From the NCBI GenBank assembly GCA_040400005.1, contig JBBARC010000014.1, positions 1 to 64,000 of the forward strand: a stretch of DNA of 64,000 bases. The letters run 5' to 3'. The notes under the pieces are model-generated. The model was given only the letters and a program-made list of their open reading frames with translations. It searched no databases and was not told the DNA's origin. Both the position numbers and the translations under genes were made by a program. This document shows, one piece after another, positions 22,747-32,981 of the stretch (positions are counted from its first letter, which is position 1; each line of letters opens with the position of its first letter). Source of the stretch: JBBARC01 sp040400005. Its GTDB lineage: Bacteria; Pseudomonadota; Alphaproteobacteria; Acetobacterales; Acetobacteraceae.

Positions 22747-25704
22747 TTAGCGCATGGCGGTAACCCGTTGGGGTGACGTAGCACCCGTGCTGGTGGGTGG
22801 CAGGAGCAGTATCCAGGCGCCAGCGATTTGCAAGAAATTGCGGCTTTCCACGGTATCAAGATACGCGGTGCCATCGGCGATGGTGATTTCGGGAGCGCCG
22901 GGGCCTTGGTAGCCAGCAGCGGTTTGGGTGTAGGTGATGGTGTTGCCATCGTTGATGACCTGCCATTGGCCATTTTGCTGCCAATAGACGCGTTTTTCCC
23001 AGTAGTCGTAATAATAGGTGCCATCGGTTGCGGGTGTGAGCGGGGCGCCATAACCGCCGCCGGGATAGGTGCCGCCACCTCCACCTCCACCTCCGCCGCC
23101 GGTTGCCGGGCCGACCAGGGCGTGGCCGGGGGCCGAACTGCCGCCGGTGGTAGGATCGGCGCTGGCGCCAAAACCTAGGCTGAGGACACCGCCGATGTCG
23201 GCGGTGAGGGTGGTGCCCGGTGCAATGGTAACGGTTTGTGTCGTGGCAGTTTTGGTGATTGTTGCATCATAGGTAGCACCTGGGGTGAGGCCGGTGATGA
23301 TGTGGTGTTTGACCGCGACCGGCACGGTGTACGAGGTCGTGGTGAAGACCTGGCCGAGGGTTGCTGCAAACATCACGGCGGTTTTGTTGACCACGGCGCC
23401 ATCATAGGCGGCGCCGGCGATTGTATGGATAACGCTTGCCGGGGCGGCCAGGGTGCCGGCATCGGTGCCGGTGAGCACGGTGAGGAAATGCGCCGATTGC
23501 GGGTTGGCGGGGTCTTCGATGACCAGGCGATCGTACGATGTATCGAGCGCCGATGTTTGGCTCACTTCCTGCGCCGGGTTAGTGTGCCAGTTGTGATGTT
23601 CGGTGATGGTGGCGGTTGTTGGCAGCAGTGATTGCACAGTAAGGCTTTGGCCGCCGGCCGAGATGCGCGCGATGTGGCCGGTGATGGTTGGTGTGTTCAT
23701 CAGGACCAAATTAAACCGTTTGAATTCCTGGGCCGCGGCGGACTGGGCGCGATCATAGACTACAACGTAATCTGGGTTGAGATAAACGATAGAGCGTGAC
23801 GCCGATTGGATATCGCGCGCGTTGTTGGCGGGGGTGTACCAATCTGGATGGTTATAAAGATTGGTCATGTCGCTGGTGGCGTAGGCAAAATGATCGTTGG
23901 CGCTGATGATGGTGGTGGGATCGCCGTTATTGCCGCCATTATTCCATTGGCTGCCGGTGCTGAGTGCTGCTTGCCAGATACTGCCGGCGTTAAGGGTTGC
24001 TGGTGCATTCTGCAAGCTTAAGGTGTTGTGAAAGGGCGATGTGTAGCCAAACCAATCGAAGGCGTAGTTCGACCATTCTTTGGTCAGCCATTGGCCGTGG
24101 CGGTAGAATTGGAACTGGCCGCAATCGCCACTTTCGTGATTGATCAGCTCCCAACTGCAGCGATAGGTGAACCAGGTGGCGGTGGGCGACCAATCGGTGC
24201 GGGCGAGCACGCTGCCGATGGCCGGGGCGGCAAACACGCGCGGCAGTTTGGGCCGCGGATCTGGCGCGGTTGCAACATTTGGATCGAACATCATGAAGTA
24301 AAAAATGCCGTAGCTGGCGGTGCTGTTGCCCCAAATGTTAGCGGCGCGTTCGTATAGCTTGGCAGGGCCGCCTTCGAGCAGATTGGTGCTGATCCAGCGC
24401 GACGCGTTGAGCCGGGCGGTAGTGTGGGTGCGTTGATCTTGCAGGGCTAACGGGGCGACCAGCGCCACCGCGAAGGGATCGAGCCAGGTGCGCAAGGTAT
24501 CGCCGTAGGTTGCAACGGGATAGATTTGGCCCAAGAAATTCCAGCCGCTGGCAGGCGTTGGGGTGTAGGGCGCGGGGGCAACTAAGTGCAGCAGGCCGGC
24601 AATCGATTGATCCCAGAACGCGCTTTTAAAGAAGCCAGCCTGGGGAACGTAGGTTGCGGTATCGGTGTAGCCGGCGGTGGACAGGCTGAGCAGGGTTTCG
24701 CCGAGGAAACCGATCGATTCGCCATACAGCGAGCCTTCCACCGGCAGCCCGCCGGAGGCAACCCCCAGGCTAATGTTGGGCTGGGTAAGGTTTAAACTTG
24801 CCGTGTTGACCGCAGGTGTTTCAAAAATGGCATAGGCTTGATAGAGCCAGTAGCCGAGCACATCGGCCAGATAACTATGCACCGAATTGCCAAGGATGGC
24901 GGTGGATTTGGTCGGGTCGAGCGCCGGATCATCGGCGGGGTCTAGAGCTATGGCGAGGTTGGTAAGGAAGCGCATTTCGCCGAGCGAATAGTTATTGGCG
25001 GCCCAGCGCAGTTGTAGCTGGTTGCTTTGCTGGGTGTAGGCGGTTTGACTGGAATCATTTCCCAGGATGCGCGGATCGTTCAGTGTGCCCGGCAGCAACT
25101 GCGGTTGGCCGGCGCGGTTGCCGACGGTGAAAATTTCGTTGGACCAGGCGAGGAAGGCTTTTTGAATTTGCGCTTTGTCGGCGGCGGTCAGGCTTGGGTA
25201 GATCCAATCCACCGTAAGGCCCCAGGCTTCGCCCCAGGCGTTGCCGCGATTGTAGGTGGGCAGATTAGGATCGCGGAACGGCGCGCCCGCAAGCGGACCA
25301 AGGGCTGCCTGATTGATCGCCCACATCAGCAAGGTGCGCGCCCGCATCGCCCATTGTTTACGGGCTATGGGGTCGGGGTCGACCAGGGACATAAAAGCGA
25401 AAAATTCGGCGTAGCCTTCGGTGGCGTCGGCTTCCCAGTTGGTGGAGCCGGTATCGTGCCAGTTGGCGTTGGGTTGGCCGGTGCCCCAGTTCCACGACGC
25501 ATCGGCGTGCGATTTAGCGGCCGTGGCGGCGGCAAGCAGGCCGCTGGTGTACATGGGGTTGGTGCTGACCGCCCAGGCGCGTAGGCGCGGCAGATCGGCC
25601 GATGTTAGCCACAGGCGCGGGTGGCTGGTGAGGGGGGCTGCGTGCGCGGGGGCCGCGGTTGCGAGAGCCAGCAGGCTGGTGAGGGCAAGGAGGTGACGGC
25701 GCAT
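22747..25704 (-). CDS. Large secreted heparinase II/III-like protein
   Basis: This 985-residue protein has a signal peptide (MRRHLLALTSLLALATAAPAHA). The next 450 residues look like an alpha/alpha toroid (PRLWLTSADLPRLRAWA). A beta-rich heparinase II/III-like domain follows, with WFTYRCSWELINHESGDCGQ and YTSPFHNTLSLQN. A run of ten glycines lies near residue 870, then a short C-terminal module with repeated Tyr/Trp (YYYDYWEKRVYWQQNG). It probably cleaves an acidic polysaccharide by elimination; the substrate is unknown. Confidence 0.65.
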   Translation of the reverse strand: MRRHLLALTSLLALATAAPAHAAPLTSHPRLWLTSADLPRLRAWAVSTNPMYTSGLLAAATAAKSHADASWNWGTGQPNANWHDTGSTNWEADATEGYAEFFAFMSLVDPDPIARKQWAMRARTLLMWAINQAALGPLAGAPFRDPNLPTYNRGNAWGEAWGLTVDWIYPSLTAADKAQIQKAFLAWSNEIFTVGNRAGQPQLLPGTLNDPRILGNDSSQTAYTQQSNQLQLRWAANNYSLGEMRFLTNLAIALDPADDPALDPTKSTAILGNSVHSYLADVLGYWLYQAYAIFETPAVNTASLNLTQPNISLGVASGGLPVEGSLYGESIGFLGETLLSLSTAGYTDTATYVPQAGFFKSAFWDQSIAGLLHLVAPAPYTPTPASGWNFLGQIYPVATYGDTLRTWLDPFAVALVAPLALQDQRTHTTARLNASRWISTNLLEGGPAKLYERAANIWGNSTASYGIFYFMMFDPNVATAPDPRPKLPRVFAAPAIGSVLARTDWSPTATWFTYRCSWELINHESGDCGQFQFYRHGQWLTKEWSNYAFDWFGYTSPFHNTLSLQNAPATLNAGSIWQAALSTGSQWNNGGNNGDPTTIISANDHFAYATSDMTNLYNHPDWYTPANNARDIQSASRSIVYLNPDYVVVYDRAQSAAAQEFKRFNLVLMNTPTITGHIARISAGGQSLTVQSLLPTTATITEHHNWHTNPAQEVSQTSALDTSYDRLVIEDPANPQSAHFLTVLTGTDAGTLAAPASVIHTIAGAAYDGAVVNKTAVMFAATLGQVFTTTSYTVPVAVKHHIITGLTPGATYDATITKTATTQTVTIAPGTTLTADIGGVLSLGFGASADPTTGGSSAPGHALVGPATGGGGGGGGGGTYPGGGYGAPLTPATDGTYYYDYWEKRVYWQQNGQWQVINDGNTITYTQTAAGYQGPGAPEITIADGTAYLDTVESRNFLQIAGAWILLLPPTSTGATSPQRVTAMR

Positions 25705-26103
25705 GGTGCGGTGAGTTTCCTGCAGTGTCGGCGGTGGGCGGCTGGGATATTGCGATTTGTAGGTCTTGGGACTGGATCGCTGGTTGACACTGACATGCGG
25801 GACTGCGACGGCGGTGTCGTCTCATTCGGTGCAAAAATTATCTCAGGTAGCGCAAACCACGCCGTTAGGTCGGTGCGCAGCTTTCTTAGTGGCACGGTTG
25901 ACGGTGGGGGATGGTGCGGGTTACGCAAACTGTCGCGACAGAAAGCGTGACACGCATGAAAGCGCCGCAGTGAAACTGTTGGGATTTATAATTCTGCCTG
26001 CTTGCCGGCTTGGCTGCGCGCTTGATGCGATGCCGTTGCCCGCATTGCTTTGTACCTGTTTGCCGGCCCCAACGCTGCTGGTGATGCCGGCTGGCGCGCC
26101 CTT
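25705..26103. other. Divergent intergenic region, heparinase-like gene and glycosyltransferase
   Basis: No gene is supported in these 399 bp. It must hold the promoters for the leftward heparinase-like gene and the rightward glycosyltransferase. A perfect 10-bp palindrome TGTCGCGACA is at 25931-25940, and a TATAAT hexamer at 25987-25992 could be a -10 element for the rightward gene, although no good -35 is seen. Confidence 0.4.
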
Positions 26104-27003
26104 ATGAGCAGCGCCGCAGGTAACGCAATGGCGGAAAACGCCACACTCGCCAACGGCGCCACTAGCGACGCGACCCTAGCGATTGGCGTCATTACCTTTA
26201 ACCGGCTGACCCAGCTTAAACCGACGCTCGCGGCGATTGCGCGGTACACATCGACACACCACACGCTGTTCATTGCTGATGATGGATCGAGCGATGGTAC
26301 AGCAGGCTTTTTACGTGAGCGCGGTTTGGCGCATTTTACCGGACGCAATCGTGGTATCGCTTGGAACAAGAACCGGGCTTTGTGCTACTTGCTGCACGCA
26401 ACACAAGCCCAAACGATTGTGTTGCTAGAGGATGATACCTATCCTATCGCCCCCGGATGGGAGCAGGATTGGATTGCTGCGGCCGCGCGATCGGGGCATG
26501 CGAACCTGGCAGGATCGTGGTTTGAGAGTGATTTTTTAAGCGGCAGCGGCAGCGTCGATGACCCGGTCATAAGCCGAAGTTTAAGTGCGCAATGCGCCGT
26601 GTTTAGCCGGTCGGCCGTGCAGGAGGTTGGGTTTTTCGACACCCGATTTCGTGGCTTCGGCATGGAGCATGTCGATCACAGCCGGCGTTTGGCGCGGGCG
26701 GGGTTTGGCGGGCGGATGGAAATGCGCGACGGGGTGTGCGACTATCAGTTTGAGATGATTAAATCTTCGCTGCGCGTGGCGCCGGAATTTTCCCATCAGC
26801 AGGCCGAGCAGGTGGCCGCAAACCAAATTGTTGCGGCAGAAATTGAGCACGAGCCGGTGTATCGGGCGGCGTGGCGCGGGGCTGAGGAAGAAGCGGTTTT
26901 TCGCGCCGAGATGGCGCAATGCGGATTGATGGACGCCGCGGTAGCACCTGCCCGCGATCGTGCAGAGCGGTTACACTGGTGGCGCCGGTTATGGCGGCGC
27001 TAA
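26104..27003 (+). CDS. Glycosyltransferase family 2-like protein
   Basis: This 299-residue protein has a GT-A fold opening: LAIGVITFNRLTQLKPTL, then LFIADDGSSDGTAGFL and a metal-binding VLLEDDTYPI. Downstream, VGFFDTRFRGFGMEHVDHSRR fits the acceptor region of family 2 enzymes. It probably adds a sugar to a glycan or protein; donor and acceptor are unknown. The ATG at 26104 is the first ATG in frame. The C-terminus is rich in Trp and Arg. Confidence 0.75.
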   Translation: MSSAAGNAMAENATLANGATSDATLAIGVITFNRLTQLKPTLAAIARYTSTHHTLFIADDGSSDGTAGFLRERGLAHFTGRNRGIAWNKNRALCYLLHATQAQTIVLLEDDTYPIAPGWEQDWIAAAARSGHANLAGSWFESDFLSGSGSVDDPVISRSLSAQCAVFSRSAVQEVGFFDTRFRGFGMEHVDHSRRLARAGFGGRMEMRDGVCDYQFEMIKSSLRVAPEFSHQQAEQVAANQIVAAEIEHEPVYRAAWRGAEEEAVFRAEMAQCGLMDAAVAPARDRAERLHWWRRLWRR

Positions 27004-27024
27004 CAAAACACATCTTGTATAGCT

Positions 27025-28824
27025 TTAAGTTTGGCTATTTATGTAGGCGCGCCAGCCGCCAAATTGCGTGATATCGGTGGCCCCAGCCAGCGCGATCGGT
27101 TCGCAGATGAAACCGGGCAAGTGTGCGCCATCGGCGAGATCGACCTTACCGATGCCTAACGGCGCGGGAATGGCGGCGACAAACTGGGCAAACGCCTGCG
27201 GCGACATTTCCCATATTTCGACGGCGATGGCCGCACCCCGACCAGGGGCGACACGTACTAGGCCAGGCTTGGCGGGCACGGTACCGGCGAGCGCATATAG
27301 GCAATAATTTGGTGCGGTCGTGGTGGCCGTTTTTAAAATGGCGCCCAGGGCTAGAAGTTGCGGATTAAGCGGCATGCCGGTGAGGTGCGCCCCGGCAACG
27401 ACGATGGTCATGTGCGGCCCGGGCGGCCCGGGGGGCGGCCCGGGGTGCGGTGACACGGGCGGGGCTCGGGTGATTCCTACACCGGCACCATAGAGGTGCT
27501 GCAGCGTTCCCCCCAGATCAGCCAGGGCGCTATCGGTGAAGGCGGGGGCGAGGAGGGTAACACCGAATGGCAGACCGCTTGGGGTAAAACTTGCGGGAAC
27601 AGCGATGGCGGCAAGATCGGCCAGATTGACAAAATTGGTCCATGCGCCGAGGCGCGCGTTGGCGCCAATAGGATCGGCCGCGATGGCGGCTTTGGTGGGC
27701 AGATAAGGCGCTGTAGGCAGAAGCAACACATCGATATCGGCAATGGCCGCATTGATATGCTGGCGTAGGGTGGCCAGGCGGATGGTTGCCGAAAATAGGC
27801 TGTGGGCGGGAATATCGCGCCCCGACATGATTATTTGGCGAACGCTGGCATCGATTGCCGTGGGGTTCTGTTCGATAAATTTGCCGATGGCGGCGAACCG
27901 TTCGGCAAGGTAGGGCCCAGCGTATAGCAAGGCGGCGGTTTCGGCGAAGGCGGCGTAGGGGATATCGCTGACCGCGTAGCCAGCGGCACGGGTTTGGGCG
28001 ATGGTGTTGGCGTAGGCTTTTGCGTAGGCAGAATCGCCAAATGCTCGGTCGGCGGCGGCGAGCACGCCGATGCGCGGGCGCGCTGGCAGGGCGCGGGGCG
28101 TATCGGCACGGCTGAGCGGATCGGCCGCATCGACGGTTGCGAGGATTGCTAGAACGTTCTGCGCATCGGTTGCAGAGTTTGCAAAAATACTGACACAATC
28201 CAGTGTTTGGCAGGCCGGCACAACACCGGCCGCGCTGATGATGCCGCGTGTTGGTTTGAGACCGACGATGCTGTTAAAGGCCGCCGGCACACGGCCGGAC
28301 CCGGCAGTATCTGTGCCCAACGCAAAACACACCTGGCCGCGCGCAACCGCCACCGCCGAGCCCGAGCTTGACCCGCCCGAAACACGGCTTGCATCGAATA
28401 CACAGGAGGGTGCACCGTAAGGTGATCGTGTGCCAACCAAGCCAGTTGCAAACTGATCCATGTTGGTTTTGCCGATGAGAATGGCGCCGGCATCGAGCAG
28501 GCGCTGCACACAGGTGGCGTTTTGTGTGGGGATGTAGGCAAAGTCCGGGCAGGCGGCGGTGGTGGGCAGACCGGCCACATCGATATTGTCTTTTACCGCA
28601 AACGGAATACCAAATAGGGGCAGCCGTGCCAGGGCGGTGGGGTCGCCGGCCAAGGTATCCGCGCGGACCAGCAAAGTATCGGCGGGCGCTAGGGTGATCC
28701 AAATCGCCTGATCTGGGCAGATGGCGATAGTGGTGAGCAGCGCTTCGATCATCGCGCGCGGCGTGGTGGTGGCGTTGGCGTATGCCGCACGCAGGGTGGC
28801 AATGGACATATTGGCGGGGATCAT
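27025..28824 (-). CDS. atzF: Allophanate hydrolase
   Basis: This 599-residue enzyme hydrolyses allophanate to ammonia and CO2. The amidase-signature triad is visible: Lys in FAVKDNIDVAG, Ser in GGSSSGSAVAVA and Ser in TDTAGSGRVPAAF. The C-terminal 130 residues match the AtzF/Dur1 C-terminal domain (MTIVVAGAHLTGMPLN, then GGWRAYI at the end), joined by a Pro/Gly-rich linker. The ATG at 28824 overlaps the carboxylase stop by ATGA. It is the last gene of the guanidine operon and makes the ammonium the cell gains. Confidence 0.92.
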   Translation of the reverse strand: MIPANMSIATLRAAYANATTTPRAMIEALLTTIAICPDQAIWITLAPADTLLVRADTLAGDPTALARLPLFGIPFAVKDNIDVAGLPTTAACPDFAYIPTQNATCVQRLLDAGAILIGKTNMDQFATGLVGTRSPYGAPSCVFDASRVSGGSSSGSAVAVARGQVCFALGTDTAGSGRVPAAFNSIVGLKPTRGIISAAGVVPACQTLDCVSIFANSATDAQNVLAILATVDAADPLSRADTPRALPARPRIGVLAAADRAFGDSAYAKAYANTIAQTRAAGYAVSDIPYAAFAETAALLYAGPYLAERFAAIGKFIEQNPTAIDASVRQIIMSGRDIPAHSLFSATIRLATLRQHINAAIADIDVLLLPTAPYLPTKAAIAADPIGANARLGAWTNFVNLADLAAIAVPASFTPSGLPFGVTLLAPAFTDSALADLGGTLQHLYGAGVGITRAPPVSPHPGPPPGPPGPHMTIVVAGAHLTGMPLNPQLLALGAILKTATTTAPNYCLYALAGTVPAKPGLVRVAPGRGAAIAVEIWEMSPQAFAQFVAAIPAPLGIGKVDLADGAHLPGFICEPIALAGATDITQFGGWRAYINSQT

Positions 28825-31547
28825 GCGACCGCCGCACTGGTGAGGGTGGCGAGCGGTTGGCCGGCGCGCACGTCGCGGCCGGGTTTGCAAAGCAGTTCGT
28901 GGATGTGGCCGGCGGCCGGGGCGAGCACGCGGATTTCTGTTTTCATCGCTTCCAGTATGGCAATAGTATCACCGGCTTGGACCTGATCGCCTAGCTGCAC
29001 CAAAAGTTTCCACAGATTGCCGGCAATCGGGCTTTCTACCATCAGCGCATTTGGCGGCAGGCTGGTTTGCACGGGCGGCGCATCGGCGGGGTCTGCCACG
29101 GGTTGGTCGAGGCCGGTAACCGCCCAGGCTTCGCGTTCGGCGGCGAAGGCCGCTTCGCGGGTGGTACGGAAACTGGCGATGCTGGCTGCATTTTCCGCCA
29201 GGAAGGTGGTGTAGCGGCGGGCGGAAAATTCCGTTTCTTCAATTTTTATGTTGTAGCTGCCATGCGGAAAGGCGGCGCGGGCATCCAAAAGCTCTGCGGG
29301 CGAGACCGGAAAATACTTTATTTGGTCGAAAAAGCGCAGCAACGTGTGTTTGGTGAAGGCCGTCGTGCGGCGATAGCTGTTCCAGATTTGGATGGTGCGG
29401 CCAACCAACTGGTAGCCGCCGGGGCTTTCCATGCCATAAATACACATATAGGCGCCGCCGATACCAACGGCGTTTTCGGGTGTCCACGGCCGTGCTGGGT
29501 TGTATTTGGTGGTGACCAGGCGGTGGCGCGGATCGAGCGGGGTTGCCGCCGGCGCGCCGAGATAGACATCGCCCAAGCCAAGAACTAGATAGTTAGCATC
29601 AAACACAATGCGGCGGACATCATCAACCGAGGCAAGCCCGTTGATGCGGCGGATGAATTCGATATTGGACGGGCACCAGGGCGCATCGGCCCGCACCGTT
29701 TCGTCGTAACGGCGGATAGCAAGGGCGATTTGCGGATCGTTCCAACTGAGCGGCAAATGCACAATGCGGCTGGGCAGCACGGCATCTTCGGTACTGCCGA
29801 GATCATGTTCGATGTGCAGCAAGGTATCGAGCAAGCGATCAGCGCTGAGCAGGGCTGGATCAAAATGAATTTGCAGACTGCGAACACCGGGGGTGAGATC
29901 AACTATACCGGGTGGGCCACTTTGCTGCAGGCGCAGCAACAGGAGTTGGACACGCAGGCGGAGTGTAATATCGAGCACCGGGGCACCATATTCGACCAGC
30001 ATATACGAATCACCAGCGCGGCGGTAGCACACGGGGGTGTGTCCATCGGTGCGGGCCATGATGGCGCCTGTGCTATCGGCACCTACGCGCAGAATGGTGG
30101 GGGCTGCGATGCGCGGGAAAAAGCGGATTTTATCGCCCGGGGCCAACTGGCCGAGTTTCCATTTTTCATCGTCGGCAACAACGGCAGGGCAGACGAAGCC
30201 GCCCAGGCTGGGGCCATCAGGGCCGAGCAGGATGGGCATGTCGCCGGTGAAATTGATCGACCCAATGGCGTAGGCGTTATCATGAAGGTTGGAGGGATGC
30301 AGGCCGGCTTCCCCGCCATCGGTGCGGGCCCATGCGGGTTTGGGGCCGATGAGGCGCACGCCGGTGCGGGCGGCATTGTAATGCACTTCGTACTCGGTGG
30401 AAAATAGCGTATCGATTGCGCTGGCCTGAAAGAAATCTGGCGTGCTGTGCGGGCCGGCGATAACGGCGATCGCCCAAGTGTGGGTGAGTTTGGGTTGGGC
30501 TTCTGGTGGCAGCGATGTGCCGATGTCAGACGTGGCACCGATGGCCGCAATGTGCAGCGTGTCGCCAGTGCGCAAACACCCCGTGGCGTGGCCGCCAAAG
30601 CCACCCAGCGCAAAGGTTGAGCGTGAACCGAGATAAACCGGACCATCAAAACCATGGCGCACCCCAAGATAGCTGCGGCTGCCGGGGCCGGCGATGCGGC
30701 CGATTGCCAGAACCTGACCAGCCTGTGCAGTGGTGACGGTCCACAGTTTTAGCGGCACACCATCAAGGGTTGCCACCATGGCAGCACCACCCAGGGCAAA
30801 GCTGGTATCGCATTCAAAGCGCAGGGTGGGGCCGCTAAAGGTGAGTTCCAGGGCGGCGGCAGTTTCTTCGTTGCCGAGCAGGCGATTGACCAGGCGGAAA
30901 CTGAGATCGTCCATTGGGCCGCTGGGCGGCACGCCGACATCCCAGTAGCCAAGCCTGCCGGGGAGATCTTGCAAACTGGATTGGGTGCCGGGTTTTAGCA
31001 CCTCGATGGTTGATGTGGGCGGCGTGAGGGCTGCCAAAAGACCAGTGTGCATCTCGGCCGCGCTAAACGCCGGCGTAGTGACGATTTCGCGCAGGTACGA
31101 CAGATTGGTATCTATGCCCCACACCACCGTGGCGGTGAGCGCGGTGTGCAGTGCCGCGATTGTCTGGGCACGGGTATCACCGCGGGCAATAATTTTTGCC
31201 AGCAGCGGATCGTAATAGGGGCTGACATCCGTGCCGGTTTCGATCCACGTATCAACCCGGACTGTGTTAGGAAAAGCCACTTCAGTGAGACGGCCGGACG
31301 ATGGGCGGAAACCGCGGGCGGGATTTTCGGCATAAAGCCGGGCTTGGATCGCGCAGCCATTTTGGTACAAGGAGTCTTGCGATGGAAGGGCCCAGTTGCC
31401 GGCGGCCTGGCGGATCATCCATTCGACCAGATCGACAGCAAACACTTCTTCGGTGACACAATGTTCGACCTGCAGACGGGTGTTTACTTCGAGAAAATAG
31501 AAATCATCGGCCTCCGCATCGTAAATAAATTCCACAGTACCGGCTGA
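28821..31547 (-). pseudogene. Guanidine/urea carboxylase, C-terminal part after in-frame stop
   Basis: This frame is the exact continuation of the N-terminal fragment after a single TAA at 31548-31550. It opens SAGTVEFIYDAEADDF, the conserved sequence of the ATP-grasp domain, then the rest of the biotin carboxylase domain, an AHS2/KipA domain (QDLPGRLGYWDVGVPPSGPMD), an AHS1/KipI domain (VRSLQIHFDPALLS) and a biotinyl domain with the carrier lysine in LEAMKTEIR. The first usable start, a GTG at 31535, would lack the ATP-binding half. The frame is otherwise intact for 908 codons, so the break is recent or a sequencing error. Confidence 0.85.
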
Positions 31548-32351
31548 TTAGTAGGCAATTTTTTCGCCCAATGCGCGCGCAGCCTGGTGCAAGCGTACAC
31601 GCGTGCCGTTGGGCAGATTGGGAGCGGGCGTTTCTTCCACCACCTTTTGGTTGCGGCGCTGCAGTGAGCAATCGCGATCACCGAGAATAACGATGTTGCC
31701 TGTGCCATCACCAAAAATTTGCACCTCGATATGGCGTGCATGAGTAATAAATTTTTCCAGATATACCCGGGCATCACCGAAACTGGCACCGGCCTGCCGT
31801 TGGGCGGTGGCAAACCCTAAGGCAAGATCGCCTGTATTTTCGCAAAGCTGCATCCCGATACCGCCGCCACCGGCGGTACTTTTAAGCATCACCGGATAGC
31901 CAATGCGGGCAGCTTCGGCCTGTGCGGCATCAATCGTTTCCAGCAAGCCACTTCCGGGTGCCAGCGGCACACCGCAGGCGTTTGCAATATCGCGCGCCGT
32001 GTGTTTAAGCGCGAAGGCGCGCATGTTGGCTGGCGACGGGCCGATAAAAACGATGCCTGCGGCGGCCAGGCTTTCGGCAAATTGCGGGCGTTCGCTTAAA
32101 AACCCGTAGCCAGGGTGCACTGCTTGCGCGCCGGTTTTGTGGCAAGCGGCGATGATGGCATCGATGTTGAGATAAGTTTCGGCAGCACTTGTGCCACCGA
32201 GACCAACCGATTGGTTGGCTGCCAGCACAGGTGCGGTGAACTGGTCGGGGTCTGAATATACGGCGACCGACGCAATGCCCATGGTTTTGAGGGTATGAAT
32301 GATGCGGCTGGCGATTTCACCGCGGTTGGCGACCAGAATTTTTGTAAACAT
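31548..32351 (-). pseudogene. Guanidine/urea carboxylase, N-terminal part ending at in-frame TAA
   Basis: The ATG at 32351 (MFTKILVANRGEIASRII) overlaps the upstream DUF1989 stop as TGATG. The 267 residues are the N-terminal biotin carboxylase domain and most of the ATP-grasp: YLNIDAIIAACHKTGAQAVHPGYGFLSE is seen, as are the glycine loop STAGGGGIGM and HIEVQIFGDG. Translation stops after EKIAY, where relatives have one residue before SAGTVEF. A CAA-to-TAA change would explain it. Joined to the downstream frame the enzyme would be about 1176 residues, the normal length. Confidence 0.85.
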
Positions 32352-32977
32352 CAGCGGCACTCCCCCACCACCAGACGAATGGGCGTTGGATTGAAACCGT
32401 TGCACGGGTTGTTGACCTGCGGGCAGTTGGACAGCACCACCAGCACGTCCATACAGGCCAGCAGATCGACATAACCACCAGGGTTAGACAGGCCATCGAC
32501 AATGGCCAGCTCGCCATCAGGCGTAATTGGCACATTCATAAAAAAATTTACGTTACTAACGATATCCCGCTTGGTCATGCCATAGCGGCCAACTTCAAGC
32601 ACAAAATTTTCACGGCAGGCGTGCATGTGCAGTGTGTGGTGACCAAAGCGCACGGTGTTGGCTTCACAACTGCAGGCGCCAGCCGAGGTATCGTGACGGC
32701 CACAGGTATCGGCGGTAACGCGCATCAGCGCGTTGCCTTCGCAGGAGAGTAAATCTGTGCCGGTGGTGACGTAGGCAGCGTTTTGGCCGGCGATGGTTTC
32801 CTGCGCGCTGTAACGTTCAGTGATGCGGTGCGCGTTATAAAACAGCGCATCGACTGCCTGCTGGCCCAGTAGATCTATGATGCGCAGGGTTTGACCGCAT
32901 TTGATGATGCCGGACCAGGGCGCACGCGCCGGCACGGTGACATTGAGGGCGATGGCAGTGAGATTTGCGTTGGTCAT
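32351..32977 (-). CDS. DUF1989 protein, carboxyguanidine deiminase subunit (UAAP1)
   Basis: This 208-residue protein belongs to the urea-amidolyase-associated UAAP1/DUF1989 family: IIKCGQTLRIIDLLGQQAVDALFYN, a CEANTVRFGHHTLHMHACRENF stretch with candidate metal ligands, and NVNFFMNVPITPDGELAI. In guanidine operons, the paired DUF1989 proteins form carboxyguanidine deiminase (CgdAB), which turns carboxyguanidine into allophanate. The start lies 4 bp after the UAAP2 stop, and the end overlaps the carboxylase gene. Which of cgdA or cgdB it is cannot be told from sequence alone. Confidence 0.85.
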   Translation of the reverse strand: MTNANLTAIALNVTVPARAPWSGIIKCGQTLRIIDLLGQQAVDALFYNAHRITERYSAQETIAGQNAAYVTTGTDLLSCEGNALMRVTADTCGRHDTSAGACSCEANTVRFGHHTLHMHACRENFVLEVGRYGMTKRDIVSNVNFFMNVPITPDGELAIVDGLSNPGGYVDLLACMDVLVVLSNCPQVNNPCNGFNPTPIRLVVGECR

Positions 32978-32981
32978 GTTA

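Noticed and set aside
22632..23171. Upstream extension of the UspA frame
   Set aside because: It overlaps the heparinase-like gene end and encodes Pro/Ser-rich sequence; the ATG at 22631 has a clear ribosome-binding site and the family N-terminus.
28821..32351. Naming the carboxylase a urea carboxylase
   Set aside because: The guanidine-I riboswitch and two DUF1989 deiminase proteins make guanidine the more likely substrate; sequence alone cannot exclude urea.
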